Of a stretch of DNA of 64,000 nt, positions 8,312-18,151 are shown piece after piece (within the stretch, counting starts at the first letter, position 1; each line of letters starts with the position of its first letter). The translations under genes were made by a program, and so were the position numbers. The stretch comes from Bacteroidales bacterium. Its GTDB lineage: Bacteria > Bacteroidota > Bacteroidia > Bacteroidales > F082. The stretch covers positions 1-64,000 of the forward strand of contig JAGBVS010000067.1 in assembly GCA_017630195.1 (NCBI GenBank), read 5' to 3'. A model generated the notes under the pieces. That model was not told where the DNA came from. It searched no databases and was given only the letters and a program-made list of their open reading frames with translations.

Positions 8312-8338
8312 TGCTCAACGCATAATATTATGAATCGT
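8298..8338. repeat. AT-rich repeat (ATTCATAATTCTTAATGC type) at the adk 3' end
   Basis: Units resembling CATAATTCTTAATGC and CATAATATTATGAA span the adk stop and the malQ start. The same family appears at 32045-32076 (queA end) and 38190-38222 (pta end). Confidence 0.6.
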
Positions 8339-10306
8339 CAAGAGTTCTCCAATACAAAAGCATTTAAAGTGCTGCTGAAAAACAAATCAGGCATCAGCGA
8401 CAGTCCTAAATTCGCAGGCGTCGCTGTGCCTGTTTTTTCTTTGAAAAGCAACAACAGCTTCGGCATCGGGGAATTTAACGACCTGAAACTTTTAGCCGAC
8501 TGGTGCAACAAAGTAGGCTTGAAAATAATACAGATTCTCCCCATCAACGACACTCGCACCGACAACTCTTGGAGTAACTCTTACCCTTATAAAGCAATTT
8601 CAACAAAAGCCTTACACCCAATATATCTCAACATCGACTTGATGGGAAGGCTTAACGATGAAAACGATAGAACTTATTTCGAGAAACAACGCCACTTATT
8701 AAATTCTAAAGACTTCGTCGATTATCCTGAAGTCATTAAAATAAAAAACGAGTTTTTCAGAAAAATATTCGACCAAACTTGGAACGAAATAAAAACAAAA
8801 GACGACTACAAAACCTTCTTTGATGACAACAAAGATTGGCTCGTCCCATACTCAACATTTTGCTGCCAACAGCCAACAGCCAACGGCCAACAGCCTGAAT
8901 TATATCATTTCCTTCAATATCATCTCGACAAACAATTAAAAGAAGCCGTTGACTATCTTCACCAAAAAGGCATCGCTTTAAAAGGCGATATTCCTATCGG
9001 CATAGGACGTCACAGCGTTGAAGCCCAGACCTCACCTCAGCTTTTCAATCTTGATTCTCAAGCAGGCGCTCCGCCAGACAGCTTCGCCGCTGAAGGTCAA
9101 AACTGGGGATTCCCAACATACAACTGGGAAGTGATGAGACACGACAATTATAAATGGTGGCGCGAACGACTCTCCCAGATGAGCCGCTATTTCGACGCTT
9201 ATCGCATCGACCACATACTCGGATTCTTCCGAATCTGGGAAATACCCTATAAATCAACACAAGGTCTGCTCGGATATTTCAGCCCAGCTATCGGACATAA
9301 ATTATCAGATGTCTGCCAACTGTTGTCAGCAAACGAAGACAGACTGACAACTCCTTATATAAGAGGTCACTTCCTATATGAATATTTCGGCGAATTTACC
9401 AATGAAGTAAGAGAAAAATATCTCAACGAGACTTCATTCAGCTATTTTGAATTAAAACCAGAATTTAACACACAAAGAAAAATTGTCGATTATTTTTCAA
9501 AAAAACAACAGCCGACAACCGACGATAAAGACGAGATAATTAAAAAAGGCCTTCTCGCTTTGGCTGCAGAAGTTTTGTTTTTGAAAGATAAAAACGACGA
9601 CAACATTGTTCATCCTCGCATCGCCCTTCAATTCACTCATTCACACATGGAGTTAGATGAATATCAGAAAAACGAGATAAACAAATTATACGACGATTAT
9701 TATTATCACAGAAACAACGAGTTATGGAAGGAAGAAGCTTTAAGCAAGCTGCCTGAAATAATAAAAGCCAGCGATATGTTAGTCTGCGGCGAAGACCTCG
9801 GCATGGTTCCAGCCTGCGTCCCTGAAGTGATGCAGCAACTCAATATCCTCAGCCTCGAAGTACAGAGAATGCCTAAAAACCCTTGCGATACCTTCGTCAA
9901 TCCTAAAGACAATCCTTATTTGAGCGTTGACACCACATCTACTCACGACACCTCCACTCTAAGAGGCTGGTGGGAAGAAAACGGTGAAACAACAAACCGT
10001 TTCTACAGAGAAATGTTAGGTCATTACGAAGGAGCACCTTATTTCGCAGAACCTTATGTCTGCAAAGAAATTATAGAACAACACTTGGATTCCTCTTCAA
10101 TGTTAACCATCCTTCCTATACAAGATTATATTGCAATAGACGGCGATTTCAGATGGGACGAAACACAAAGAGAACAGATAAACGTGCCCGCAAACTCAGA
10201 ACACCATTGGTGCTACAAAATGTACCAAAGCTTAGAATCTCTCAACGAAAGACATGAATTTAACAAGATGTTGCGTGAGATGATTGAAAAAGCCGGAAGA
10301 ATTTAA
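8330..10306 (+). CDS. malQ: 4-alpha-glucanotransferase (GH77)
   Basis: Disproportionates malto-oligosaccharides during glycogen or starch use. GH77 signatures: SFGIGEF near residue 45, the nucleophile Asp294 in RIDHILGF, acid/base Glu488 in GEDLG, and Asp540 in STHDTSTLRGWW. At 658 residues it starts directly with the catalytic domain, lacking the N-terminal starch-binding modules I would expect in many Bacteroidales MalQ proteins. Residues about 179-189 (CCQQPTANGQQP) are encoded by a 7-base tandem repeat at 8865-8895. A second small Q-P-T patch (KKQQPTTDD) lies near residue 395. The catalytic residues are intact, so the gene is probably functional. Confidence 0.95.
   Translation: MNRQEFSNTKAFKVLLKNKSGISDSPKFAGVAVPVFSLKSNNSFGIGEFNDLKLLADWCNKVGLKIIQILPINDTRTDNSWSNSYPYKAISTKALHPIYLNIDLMGRLNDENDRTYFEKQRHLLNSKDFVDYPEVIKIKNEFFRKIFDQTWNEIKTKDDYKTFFDDNKDWLVPYSTFCCQQPTANGQQPELYHFLQYHLDKQLKEAVDYLHQKGIALKGDIPIGIGRHSVEAQTSPQLFNLDSQAGAPPDSFAAEGQNWGFPTYNWEVMRHDNYKWWRERLSQMSRYFDAYRIDHILGFFRIWEIPYKSTQGLLGYFSPAIGHKLSDVCQLLSANEDRLTTPYIRGHFLYEYFGEFTNEVREKYLNETSFSYFELKPEFNTQRKIVDYFSKKQQPTTDDKDEIIKKGLLALAAEVLFLKDKNDDNIVHPRIALQFTHSHMELDEYQKNEINKLYDDYYYHRNNELWKEEALSKLPEIIKASDMLVCGEDLGMVPACVPEVMQQLNILSLEVQRMPKNPCDTFVNPKDNPYLSVDTTSTHDTSTLRGWWEENGETTNRFYREMLGHYEGAPYFAEPYVCKEIIEQHLDSSSMLTILPIQDYIAIDGDFRWDETQREQINVPANSEHHWCYKMYQSLESLNERHEFNKMLREMIEKAGRI
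8865..8895. repeat. In-frame 7-base tandem repeat in malQ
   Basis: Four GCCAACA units (one with G for A) plus a partial copy lie inside the coding region. Because 7 is not a multiple of 3, gain or loss of one unit would shift the frame. Confidence 0.9.
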
Positions 10307-10476
10307 TAAAAAAACCACATAATTCGTAAATTTTCATCTATATTTTTTTGCAATTTTATACAGAAAAACATAAAAAGTTAAGTGATTGAATATTAGACCA
10401 AAAAACTCAACAAACAAGACAAAATTAATTCTTAATTTTTTTTAATTTTTTCCTCAGTTTATTGCAAAAAATTATT

Positions 10477-10484
10477 TAACTTTG
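10477..10484 (+). promoter_or_regulatory. -7 element (TAACTTTG) for the LRR/T9SS gene
   Basis: A TAnnTTTG match lies 35 bases before the ATG at 10520, in a 213-base AT-rich gap that otherwise holds nothing I recognise. Confidence 0.55.
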
Positions 10485-10519
10485 CAGCCCAAATTAATTT
10501 GTAAACAAAACTATTAGAA

Positions 10520-12523
10520 ATGAAAAAATTATTATTAATTATTGCTGCATTATTTGTTAGTTTTAATACGTTTGGACAAATACAAGTAGGAGATGAAATT
10601 GAAATTGATGATTTTGTATATGAGGTTGTAAAAATCAATCCTAATCAAGTTCATATTTTAGAATATTCTGGAAGTGATAATAGTATTAAAATTCCAAATA
10701 CTATTATATATGACAATATAACATATACAATCACAGGTATCATTGCAAAAGCTTTTTATAAAAACATGGATATATCATCCGTTTTTTTACCAGAAACCAT
10801 AAATACAATTGGTGAAAGAGCTTTTTACGATTGTAAAAATTTATCAATTTCAGAATTGGATTTATCAAACCTTACATCAATTGGTAATAGAGCTTTTTAC
10901 AATGTCCAAGTAACCAAAATCAAATTATACAATACAACAATAGGCGATTATGCATTTACTTCATTAGAAACAATAGAATGTAAATCTACAACGCCTCCAT
11001 CAATAGGCACTAATTCATTTGGTAATAATTCTAATTTAAAAATCCATGTTCCAGAAGGATGTGTCAACGCATATAAATTTTCTTGGACCGAATATGCAAA
11101 TAACATCCAAGGAGAAGACCCTATAGTGTTTTCCTCTAATGGCAATTGGAGCGACACTGATAAATGGGATGGTCTTCCAGATGGCGATGTAAACAAATTA
11201 GCAGATAAAGATGTTATAATAAAAGCAAATGCTATAATACAAGACACAAACATTATTAAAGTAAAGAGTTTCAAAATAGAAGGTAACGGCAGCATTACAA
11301 TCGAAGAAGGCGGACAGTTAATTGTTCATGCTACAAGTACTGGCAACGTAACAATGGAAAAAAACATCTCAAAATATTCAGCAGGCACAGACAACGTCTT
11401 GATTAATGGATGGTACACAATTAGTTCTCCATTTGAAGGAAGTTTTACATTATCAGAAAATAATTTCCTAAAAGGCACTTACGAATTATTCCGCTACAAT
11501 GAAGCTACTTCAATGTGGGAAAACCAAAAAGCTCATTCTGACTTCACAACATTAGAACCAGGAAAAGGTTACCTTTACGCAAACAAAGAGGGCCAAACAT
11601 TATCTATTACAGGAGAACCTAACATTGGCAGCCAAGACATCAAATTAACAGCAAAAGGAACAGTTAGCGAACTCAAAGGCTTCAACCTCATCGGTAATCC
11701 TTTTACACATAATATCTACAAAGGCGAAGGTGCATCTATCTACGATAAAAATTTATCAGAAGGTTATTATACATTAACCAATGAAGGTAAGTGGCAAACA
11801 ATACTTGATTCTGTACCAATCAAACCAATGCAAGGTATTCTCGTCAAAACAGATGCAGAATGTTCAATAACAATAGGACACACTCACAAATCACCATCTC
11901 CAAAAAGATCAAATAATGGTGTTATCGCCATCAATGTCGCTAACAATGAATATAATGATGTAGCTTACATCAGCTTCAACGAAGGTCTCGGCCTCGATAA
12001 AATAGAACACAGAAACAATGAAATTCCAATGGTTTATGTCCCTGTTGATGGCACAGACTACGCTATCGCTATCATGGATGAAAACGCAGAAGAATACCCT
12101 GTTAACTTTGAAGCTAAGAAAATGGGTGAATATACAATCGGCATTTCAGCTGAAGGCCGCAAATATAGCAAACTCACTCTCATCGACAAACAAGACAACA
12201 ACAAGGAAATAGACATGTTAAAAGGAAACTATACATTCCTCGCAACAACAACCGACGATCCTGCAAGATTTATTTTGAAAGTCTCATTGAACAATAATCA
12301 AGAAGCTGTGTTCTATACAGACAACAACAACATTATTGTTGAAAACATAAAAGGTAAAGGTTCAGTTCAAGTATATGACGTAATGGGACGCCCTGTAATA
12401 AAATATAACACTAACGACAGCAGTTGTCAACTCTCAACATCATCATTGGCTAATGGAGTTTACATCATCCAATTGATAGATGAAAACGGTACACAAGTTC
12501 AAAAAGTCATTGTAAACAATTAA
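10520..12523 (+). CDS. Secreted BspA-like leucine-rich-repeat protein with T9SS sorting domain
   Basis: 667 residues. A signal peptide (MKKLLLIIAALFVSFNTFG) is followed by BspA/LRR_5-type repeats at about 60-190 (INTIGERAFYDCKNL, LTSIGNRAFYNVQV, IGDYAF). The middle region is unknown (NGNWSDTDKWDGLP; KGFNLIGNPF). The C-terminal 80 residues form a type-A T9SS sorting domain: VQVYDVMGRPV, then LANGVYIIQL and QKVIVNN. It would be exported through SprA and anchored or released at the cell surface. LRR_5 proteins often mediate adhesion, but its ligand is unknown. The small gene 19 bases downstream is probably co-transcribed. Confidence 0.88.
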   Translation: MKKLLLIIAALFVSFNTFGQIQVGDEIEIDDFVYEVVKINPNQVHILEYSGSDNSIKIPNTIIYDNITYTITGIIAKAFYKNMDISSVFLPETINTIGERAFYDCKNLSISELDLSNLTSIGNRAFYNVQVTKIKLYNTTIGDYAFTSLETIECKSTTPPSIGTNSFGNNSNLKIHVPEGCVNAYKFSWTEYANNIQGEDPIVFSSNGNWSDTDKWDGLPDGDVNKLADKDVIIKANAIIQDTNIIKVKSFKIEGNGSITIEEGGQLIVHATSTGNVTMEKNISKYSAGTDNVLINGWYTISSPFEGSFTLSENNFLKGTYELFRYNEATSMWENQKAHSDFTTLEPGKGYLYANKEGQTLSITGEPNIGSQDIKLTAKGTVSELKGFNLIGNPFTHNIYKGEGASIYDKNLSEGYYTLTNEGKWQTILDSVPIKPMQGILVKTDAECSITIGHTHKSPSPKRSNNGVIAINVANNEYNDVAYISFNEGLGLDKIEHRNNEIPMVYVPVDGTDYAIAIMDENAEEYPVNFEAKKMGEYTIGISAEGRKYSKLTLIDKQDNNKEIDMLKGNYTFLATTTDDPARFILKVSLNNNQEAVFYTDNNNIIVENIKGKGSVQVYDVMGRPVIKYNTNDSSCQLSTSSLANGVYIIQLIDENGTQVQKVIVNN

Positions 12524-12542
12524 AAAAAGAAACATACCCAAA

Positions 12543-12800
12543 ATGAAGAAATTAACATTATCAATCGCATTATTAGCAATTGCTCTTTTAGGCAACAACA
12601 ATTGTTTAAACGCTCAAGACGCTTTCTTTGATTCAAAGGCAGGCAACTCTTCAAAAGCATATCGTTCAAGTGAAGATGTAGCGCTTCCATTGTTGCCAGT
12701 TGCAAACACTAATGAAGACCAAGGTGCCCCAATAGGCTCAGGATTGGCAATTCTCACAGGCTTGGGCTTAGGCTATATAGCATTTAGAAAAAAAGACTAA
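12543..12800 (+). CDS. Small exported protein with C-terminal hydrophobic sorting signal (PID-CTERM-like)
   Basis: 85 residues: a signal peptide (MKKLTLSIALLAIALLGNNNCLNAQ), a short polar centre, then GAPIGSGLAILTGLGLGYIAFRKKD, meaning a Pro-Ile-Gly motif, a hydrophobic stretch and a basic end. This tripartite tail resembles the short PID-CTERM-type proteins of Bacteroidota. With the mature centre under 40 residues, the protein is little more than its targeting signals. It follows the LRR/T9SS gene by 19 bases and precedes a terminator, so they form a two-gene unit. Function unknown. Confidence 0.7.
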   Translation: MKKLTLSIALLAIALLGNNNCLNAQDAFFDSKAGNSSKAYRSSEDVALPLLPVANTNEDQGAPIGSGLAILTGLGLGYIAFRKKD

Positions 12801-12835
12801 TCTCAAATAATGAAAATATTTGTGTAAAAACAAGA

Positions 12836-12873
12836 GGCCGTCTAACAACAAAAAGTTAGGCGGTTTCTTTTTT
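12836..12873 (+). terminator. Intrinsic terminator after the small sorting-signal gene
   Basis: GGCCGTCTAAC pairs with GTTAGGCGGTT (11 pairs including G-U) and is followed by a T-rich run. It would end the 10520-12800 transcript. Confidence 0.85.
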
Positions 12874-13237
12874 ATTTCTTAGATTTCAGATCTTTCTGTA
12901 TTCTTTGAAAGTTCTTATTAACGGAATCCATAACAATCTTCATCTTCTCAGGATTAGCGTTATAATAATCCAAATTGACTAAAAATATAGAATCGTTAAT
13001 GCCGTAATGAGAGAACACCTCATCGAATCCTTTTGTTTTAAGGTTTGTAACCTTTATGTTTTTACCGCGACGATGGTTGATGGCGTTTTCAATAATATAA
13101 ACGTCGGTCATAACATCCACCATCTCTTTTTCTGACAATAAAACAGACGGTGCTGTTACTTTTTCACGTTTGTCATCACATGACAAAAGAAGTAACAACA
13201 CCGACAATGTCAATATTTTTATTTTATTAGTTACCAA
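12872..13237 (-). CDS. DUF4296 lipoprotein
   Basis: 121 residues with a lipoprotein signal peptide ([13 protein letters not shown]; lipid-modified Cys in LLSC). The body contains [20 protein letters not shown] and [16 protein letters not shown], which fit the Bacteroidota family DUF4296. The function of this family is unknown. The start overlaps the recQ stop by 11 bases, so it is probably translated from the recQ message. An envelope lipoprotein coupled to a DNA helicase is odd and may only reflect compact genome organisation. Confidence 0.85.
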   Translation of the reverse strand: MVTNKIKILTLSVLLLLLSCDDKREKVTAPSVLLSEKEMVDVMTDVYIIENAINHRRGKNIKVTNLKTKGFDEVFSHYGINDSIFLVNLDYYNANPEKMKIVMDSVNKNFQRIQKDLKSKK

Positions 13238-15431
13238 CTTCGGAGAAAAATTTAATACGCATCAAACGGACTTCTTCTTCTTCATAATCGTTAACGCCGA
13301 GAGCGTCGAGAGCGTCTTCAACAGTATCGGAGTCAGCTTCGCGGAAATATTCCAAAATATCTTCCTGATGATATTCATCGATATTTTCTTCGATATAATA
13401 ATTAATATCGAGGCGAGTTCCACTTGCGACTATACTTTCTATCTCTGTAAGGAGTTCGTCGAAGCCCATATTTTTAGAATGAGCTATATCTTCGAGAGGA
13501 ATCTTTCTGTCGATATTTTGGATAATACTTATTTTCAGAGCCGATCTGTTAACAGAAGACTTAATCACCATATCGTTAGGGCGAGTGATTTCATTTTCCT
13601 CAACATATTCTTTGATGAGATCTAAGAAAGGCTGTCCGAATTTCTGAGCTTTGCCTTGACCAACGCCGACAATCTGTGTCATTTCATCCATTGTAATTGG
13701 ATATTGGATTGTCATATCTTCGAGAGAAGGGTCTTGGAAAATGACGAAAGGAGGCAGATTCATTTTCTTAGCCATGGTCTTACGGAGATCTTTCAACATA
13801 GCGAACAAAGTCTTGTCGGTTCCGCTATCTTTTCCGAAAGATATTCTTTCTTCGTCAAATTCGTCTTCATCAGGATTGTCGTAATCATGATCTTTAGCCA
13901 CCATGACAGGATAAGGTTTTTTAATAAAATCCTTACCTTCTTTAGACACTTTCAAAACGCCGTATTCTTCAATATCTTTGGTCAGCAAACCATTGACGAC
14001 AGCCTGACGTATTATCGATGTCCAATATTTTTCATCATTATCATCGCCGGCTCCGAAGAATTCGTTAGTATCATGTTTTGCAGTGAGAATGTCGCCTGTT
14101 GTTTTTCCTGCGAGCAGTTCTGCGATATGTTTTGTTTTGAATAATTGCTTTGTTGAGAGAACAGCTTCAATAACGAGTTTCACATCTTCCTTGCCATCGA
14201 AGCGTACTTTAGGGTTCACGCAGTTGTCGCATGCTCCGCAGTTTTCTTTTTCGTATGCTTCACCGAAATAGTGCAGCAGGAGTTTATGACGGCACACAGA
14301 CGATTCAGCGTAAGTAACAGTTTCATTAAGGAGTTCTCTTGCTATTTCTTGTTCTGCTACATCTTTGCCTTTGTTAAATTTTTCTAACTTATGAATATCC
14401 TCATAGTCATAGAAGGCGATACATTTACCTTCACCGCCGTCGCGACCAGCTCTACCAGTTTCCTGATAATAACCTTCGAGGCTCTTAGGTATGTCGTGAT
14501 GTATAACGAAACGAATATCTGGTTTATCTATACCCATTCCGAAGGCGATAGTAGCTACGATGATATCGACTTCTTCCATCAAGAATTTATCTTGATTTTC
14601 GCGGCGAGTCTGGCTGTCGAGGCCTGCGTGATAAGGCAACGCTCTGATACCATTAGCAACGAGTACTTCGGCAAGTTCCTCTACTTTTTTACGGCTCAAG
14701 CAATAAACGATACCCGACTTACCTGGGTTATTTTTGATATATTTTATAATGTCTTTAACAACGTCTTTGGTTTTTGATCTTACTTCATAATGAAGGTTAG
14801 ATCTGTCGAAAGAAGATTTAAAGACTTTTGCATCTGGAATTTCGAGGTTTTTCAAAATATCCTTCTGCACCTTAACTGTTGCTGTAGCAGTAAGGGCTAT
14901 GACAGGCAATTTAGGGCTGATAGCATTTATAATAGGTCTCAAGCGTCTATATTCTGGTCGGAAGTCGTGACCCCATTCAGAAATACAGTGAGCCTCATCA
15001 ATAGCGAAGAAGGAAATCTTCAATCCGCGCAAAAAGTCAACGGTTTCTTCTTTTGTGAGAGATTCTGGAGCCACATAAAGAAGTTTCGTCTTTCCGCTTG
15101 TAAGGTCTTCTTTAACTTGTAGCAATTCTGCCTTAGAAAGCGAAGAATTCATAACATGAGCGATGCCGCTATCGGTACCGAAGTTACGAATCATATCAAC
15201 TTGATTCTTCATAAGCGCAATTAAAGGCGAAACAACGATAGTAGTTCCTTCACTCATTAATGCTGGCAGCTGATAACATAAAGACTTGCCGCCGCCTGTT
15301 GGCATAAGAACAAAAGTATTATTACCTGCGAGAATACTTTTTATAATAGCTTCTTGGTTTCCTTTGAATTGTTCAAAACCAAAAACATTTTTCAATAAAT
15401 CGTGCAAACTTTTTTCATTATTTTTTGCCAT
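13227..15431 (-). CDS. recQ: ATP-dependent DNA helicase RecQ
   Basis: A 3'-5' helicase for recombination and replication-fork repair. Visible motifs: Walker A ([15 protein letters not shown]), DEAH box with aromatic loop ([19 protein letters not shown]), motif VI region ([10 protein letters not shown]), and the zinc-binding cysteines ([11 protein letters not shown] ... CGACDNC). An HRDC domain around residues 535-615 ([13 protein letters not shown]) is followed by a helical, acidic C-terminal extension. At 734 residues it is longer than E. coli RecQ (about 610), as is usual in Bacteroidota. It diverges from kdsD. Confidence 0.97.
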   Translation of the reverse strand: MAKNNEKSLHDLLKNVFGFEQFKGNQEAIIKSILAGNNTFVLMPTGGGKSLCYQLPALMSEGTTIVVSPLIALMKNQVDMIRNFGTDSGIAHVMNSSLSKAELLQVKEDLTSGKTKLLYVAPESLTKEETVDFLRGLKISFFAIDEAHCISEWGHDFRPEYRRLRPIINAISPKLPVIALTATATVKVQKDILKNLEIPDAKVFKSSFDRSNLHYEVRSKTKDVVKDIIKYIKNNPGKSGIVYCLSRKKVEELAEVLVANGIRALPYHAGLDSQTRRENQDKFLMEEVDIIVATIAFGMGIDKPDIRFVIHHDIPKSLEGYYQETGRAGRDGGEGKCIAFYDYEDIHKLEKFNKGKDVAEQEIARELLNETVTYAESSVCRHKLLLHYFGEAYEKENCGACDNCVNPKVRFDGKEDVKLVIEAVLSTKQLFKTKHIAELLAGKTTGDILTAKHDTNEFFGAGDDNDEKYWTSIIRQAVVNGLLTKDIEEYGVLKVSKEGKDFIKKPYPVMVAKDHDYDNPDEDEFDEERISFGKDSGTDKTLFAMLKDLRKTMAKKMNLPPFVIFQDPSLEDMTIQYPITMDEMTQIVGVGQGKAQKFGQPFLDLIKEYVEENEITRPNDMVIKSSVNRSALKISIIQNIDRKIPLEDIAHSKNMGFDELLTEIESIVASGTRLDINYYIEENIDEYHQEDILEYFREADSDTVEDALDALGVNDYEEEEVRLMRIKFFSEVGN

Positions 15432-15454
15432 AATCTCTTCAATGAAATTTTATT

Positions 15455-15462
15455 TATATTTG
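15455..15462 (+). promoter_or_regulatory. -7 element (TATATTTG) upstream of kdsD
   Basis: A TAnnTTTG match lies in the recQ/kdsD divergent gap, 100 bases before the kdsD ATG. No -33 TTG is seen, so the assignment is tentative. Confidence 0.4.
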
Positions 15463-15562
15463 CAAAGTTTTGTTCAAAGTAAAATTTATCATTTGTCTCA
15501 TTGACAAAGTTATGATTTTTAATTTTAAAGATGCAAGAAAAAAATAACTTTTTTTTGAAAGT

Positions 15563-16519
15563 ATGGAAAACATCAAGGACATCGCAATACAAGTAATTGA
15601 TACAGAAGCCAATTCAATATTAGGATTAAAAGAGCTTTTGACTGATAATTTTACCAAAGTTGTTGAATTAATCTTAAATTCTAAGGGAAATGTGATAGTT
15701 TCTGGTATTGGCAAGAGCGCAAATATCGCACAAAAAATCGTTGCGACCTTAAATTCCACAGGAACGACGGCCGTTTTCATGCATGCCGCCGACGCTATTC
15801 ACGGCGATTTAGGCATCATAAGAGACGAAGATATTGTGATAATTATTTCAAAAAGCGGAGAGACACCTGAAATAAAAGTTCTCACTCCGCTTATTAAAAT
15901 AAGGAAGAACAAACTTGTCGCCATCGTTGGCAACACCAAATCTTATCTCGCAGCGGAAGCCGATTTCGTGCTTGACACCACTGTGCCTTTTGAAGCTTGT
16001 CCGAACAACCTCGCTCCTACCGCCAGCACAACGGCGCAATTGGTAATGGGCGACGCTCTTGCCATCGCTCTCTTAAAATGCAGAGGCTTCAGCTCCGAAG
16101 ACTTCGCCAAATTCCATCCAGGTGGCGCTTTAGGAAAGAGACTTTATCTAAGAGTAGGCGACGTCTGTGTCAAAAACGCCGTGCCAATGGTTGACGAATC
16201 CGACATAATGACAAATGTGATATTAGAAATTTCTGAAAAACTGCTTGGAGCAACAGCCGTAATGAAAAACGGCAATCTCTCAGGAATAATCACTGACGGC
16301 GACCTCAGAAGAATGCTGATGAAACACCCTGACATCAATGAGGTGAAAGCCGCCGACATCATGACGAAAAACCCTAAAACGATAGATAAAAACGATTTAG
16401 TAGTTAACGCCCTTGAACTCATGCAGAAAAAATCAATAACACAACTGCCTGTATTAGAAAACGGCAACTACGTAGGAATGATTCACATACACGACATTAT
16501 TAAAGAAGGTATCATTTAA
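15563..16519 (+). CDS. kdsD: Arabinose-5-phosphate isomerase (KpsF/GutQ family)
   Basis: Interconverts ribulose-5-phosphate and arabinose-5-phosphate, the first committed step to Kdo for lipopolysaccharide. The N-terminal SIS domain shows SGIGKSANIAQKIVATL, HAADAIHGDLG and ISKSGETPE. Two CBS domains follow (residues about 205-318). At 318 residues it matches the family. Its neighbour 55 bases downstream is lptB, so the pair links Kdo supply with LPS export. The gap contains CTTTAAAC-type repeats. Confidence 0.95.
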   Translation: MENIKDIAIQVIDTEANSILGLKELLTDNFTKVVELILNSKGNVIVSGIGKSANIAQKIVATLNSTGTTAVFMHAADAIHGDLGIIRDEDIVIIISKSGETPEIKVLTPLIKIRKNKLVAIVGNTKSYLAAEADFVLDTTVPFEACPNNLAPTASTTAQLVMGDALAIALLKCRGFSSEDFAKFHPGGALGKRLYLRVGDVCVKNAVPMVDESDIMTNVILEISEKLLGATAVMKNGNLSGIITDGDLRRMLMKHPDINEVKAADIMTKNPKTIDKNDLVVNALELMQKKSITQLPVLENGNYVGMIHIHDIIKEGII

Positions 16520-16572
16520 ACTTTAAACCTTCATCTACTTTAAACTATAATCTTTAAATATAAACTTTTAAA
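16515..16572. repeat. CTTTAAAC-type short repeats between kdsD and lptB
   Basis: Imperfect CTTTAAAC/CTTTAAATAT units recur about five times. The reverse-complement family (AAAGTTTAAGGTTCAAAGTTT) occurs at 43381-43424 before the O-antigen-ligase-like gene. Confidence 0.5.
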
Positions 16573-16574
16573 AA

Positions 16575-17312
16575 ATGATACTCAGGACTGACAATTTAGT
16601 AAAGAAATACAACAATCGTACTGTAGTAAAAGGAGTTAGCGTTGAAGTAAAACAAGGAGAAATCGTAGGGTTGCTTGGTCCTAACGGTGCAGGGAAAACT
16701 ACAACTTTTTACATGACTGTCGGTCTTATCAAGCCATTTTCAGGACATGTTTATTTAGACAACGACGACATCACACAATTCCCGATGTATAAAAGAGCTC
16801 AGCTCGGGATAGGCTACCTCGCACAAGAGGCTTCTGTTTTCCGTCAACTCAGCGTGGAAGACAATATCGCTTCTGTCATGCAGTTCAAAAAAGGCATGAC
16901 CAAAGAACAACAAGCCGAGAAATTAGAATCTTTGTTAGACGAATTTGGCTTACAACATATCAGAAAAAGCAAAGGCATTCAGCTCTCCGGCGGCGAACGA
17001 CGCAGAACAGAAATAGCAAGAGCCTTGGCTGTTGACCCTAAATTCATCCTCCTCGACGAGCCTTTCGCCGGCGTTGACCCAATAGCCGTGGAAGACATAC
17101 AACGTATCGTGGCTAAATTAAAAAACAAAAATATCGGAGTTCTCATCACCGACCACAACGCAAATGAGACACTGTCAATCACCGACAGAGCTTATTTAGT
17201 TTTTGAAGGGAAAGTACTTAAAGCTGGAACTCCGGAAGAATTAGCCAACGACGAAGTAGTACGCTCACATTATTTAGGAAGCAATTTCGAGTTAAGAAGA
17301 AAAGAGTTTTAA
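16575..17312 (+). CDS. lptB: LPS export ABC transporter ATP-binding protein
   Basis: The ATPase that drives LptFG extraction of LPS from the inner membrane. Walker A is GPNGAGKTT, the signature LSGGERRRTEIARAL, and Walker B FILLDEPFAGVDP. The GERRRTEIARAL form with FAGVDP is characteristic of LptB rather than other ABC ATPases. It has 245 residues, the normal length. It lies with kdsD and close to a LptF/LptG-type permease at 18583, consistent with an LPS-assembly neighbourhood. Confidence 0.95.
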   Translation: MILRTDNLVKKYNNRTVVKGVSVEVKQGEIVGLLGPNGAGKTTTFYMTVGLIKPFSGHVYLDNDDITQFPMYKRAQLGIGYLAQEASVFRQLSVEDNIASVMQFKKGMTKEQQAEKLESLLDEFGLQHIRKSKGIQLSGGERRRTEIARALAVDPKFILLDEPFAGVDPIAVEDIQRIVAKLKNKNIGVLITDHNANETLSITDRAYLVFEGKVLKAGTPEELANDEVVRSHYLGSNFELRRKEF

Positions 17313-17387
17313 TTGAAATTCAGAATCTCAGAAAATTTGGTATAATAGACAAAAATAGTTGGTAATTCCATCATAATTTCTGAATAA

Positions 17388-17416
17388 AAAAATAGAGACT
17401 TTGCGTCTCTATTTTT
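17388..17416. terminator. Bidirectional terminator between lptB and pssA
   Basis: AAAAATAGAGAC pairs perfectly with GTCTCTATTTTT around a 5-base loop, with A and T runs on the two sides so it works for both convergent genes. It includes the pssA stop codon. Confidence 0.88.
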
Positions 17417-18140
17417 CATTTGTAGTCTTAACAAACATCGCTTCAACGATATAGAACAAAATCACAAGCGGAATTGCCGCCAATTGCAAGAAAATAAACG
17501 CAACGACAGCGAAAGCCGCCAACACATAAATGTGTTTTATATCTTTGAATTTCAAACTTTTTACTTTCAATGAGAAGAAAGGAATCTCGCTTACCATCAA
17601 ATAGCTGAATCCTATCACTGTCGCGAACAAGAACAAAGGACTTTTCATAAGATTTTCCATTAATGTAAACGATTCGTTTAACAATGCCAATGGCAGAGAA
17701 GCGACGAAAATACCCATTGCCGGTGTTGGAAGTCCTATGAATGATGTTGTTTGTCTGTCGTCGATATTGAATTTAGCGAGGCGCAGAGCTGCGAAAACGG
17801 CCAAGAATAAAGCCATGAACGGCAACACATTGATACCTGCGATTAATAATCTAAAAGAAAAAGGGTTCAATTGTGTGCGGGCTATATAAGAGAACATTAT
17901 AAAAGATGGAGCCACTCCGAAGGAAACGACATCAGCGAGCGAGTCCAACTGAGCGCCTAAAGGAGAGTAAGCCTTGAGGAGGCGAGCCGCAAAACCATCT
18001 AAGAAATCAAAAAGAGCCGCAACAAATATCATTATTCCGGCTAATTCCCAATGTCCCTGCCTTGACAAAAGTATCGACACACAACCCGATAAAAGATTGC
18101 AACATGTTATCGAATTAGGAATATGTTTTATTATTTTCAT
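17409..18140 (-). CDS. pssA: CDP-diacylglycerol-serine O-phosphatidyltransferase
   Basis: Makes phosphatidylserine, the precursor of phosphatidylethanolamine. The CDP-alcohol phosphatidyltransferase motif is visible at residues about 45-70 (DFLDGFAARLL, GAQLDSLAD), with its conserved aspartates. About six to eight hydrophobic segments follow. Its 243 residues fit the type II PssA of Bacteroidota. It is preceded by a PAS-domain gene with an 11-base gap, probably in one operon. Confidence 0.92.
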   Translation of the reverse strand: MKIIKHIPNSITCCNLLSGCVSILLSRQGHWELAGIMIFVAALFDFLDGFAARLLKAYSPLGAQLDSLADVVSFGVAPSFIMFSYIARTQLNPFSFRLLIAGINVLPFMALFLAVFAALRLAKFNIDDRQTTSFIGLPTPAMGIFVASLPLALLNESFTLMENLMKSPLFLFATVIGFSYLMVSEIPFFSLKVKSLKFKDIKHIYVLAAFAVVAFIFLQLAAIPLVILFYIVEAMFVKTTNEK

Positions 18141-18151
18141 TTCTTTAGAAT

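Noticed and set aside
8865..8895. malQ as a frameshifted pseudogene because of the odd repeat peptide
   Set aside because: The frame continues with all catalytic residues on both sides, so the repeat is an in-frame insertion or replacement.
13170..15504. Several plus-strand reading frames opposite recQ
   Set aside because: They are shadows of an intact recQ with all helicase motifs; none shows a family signature.
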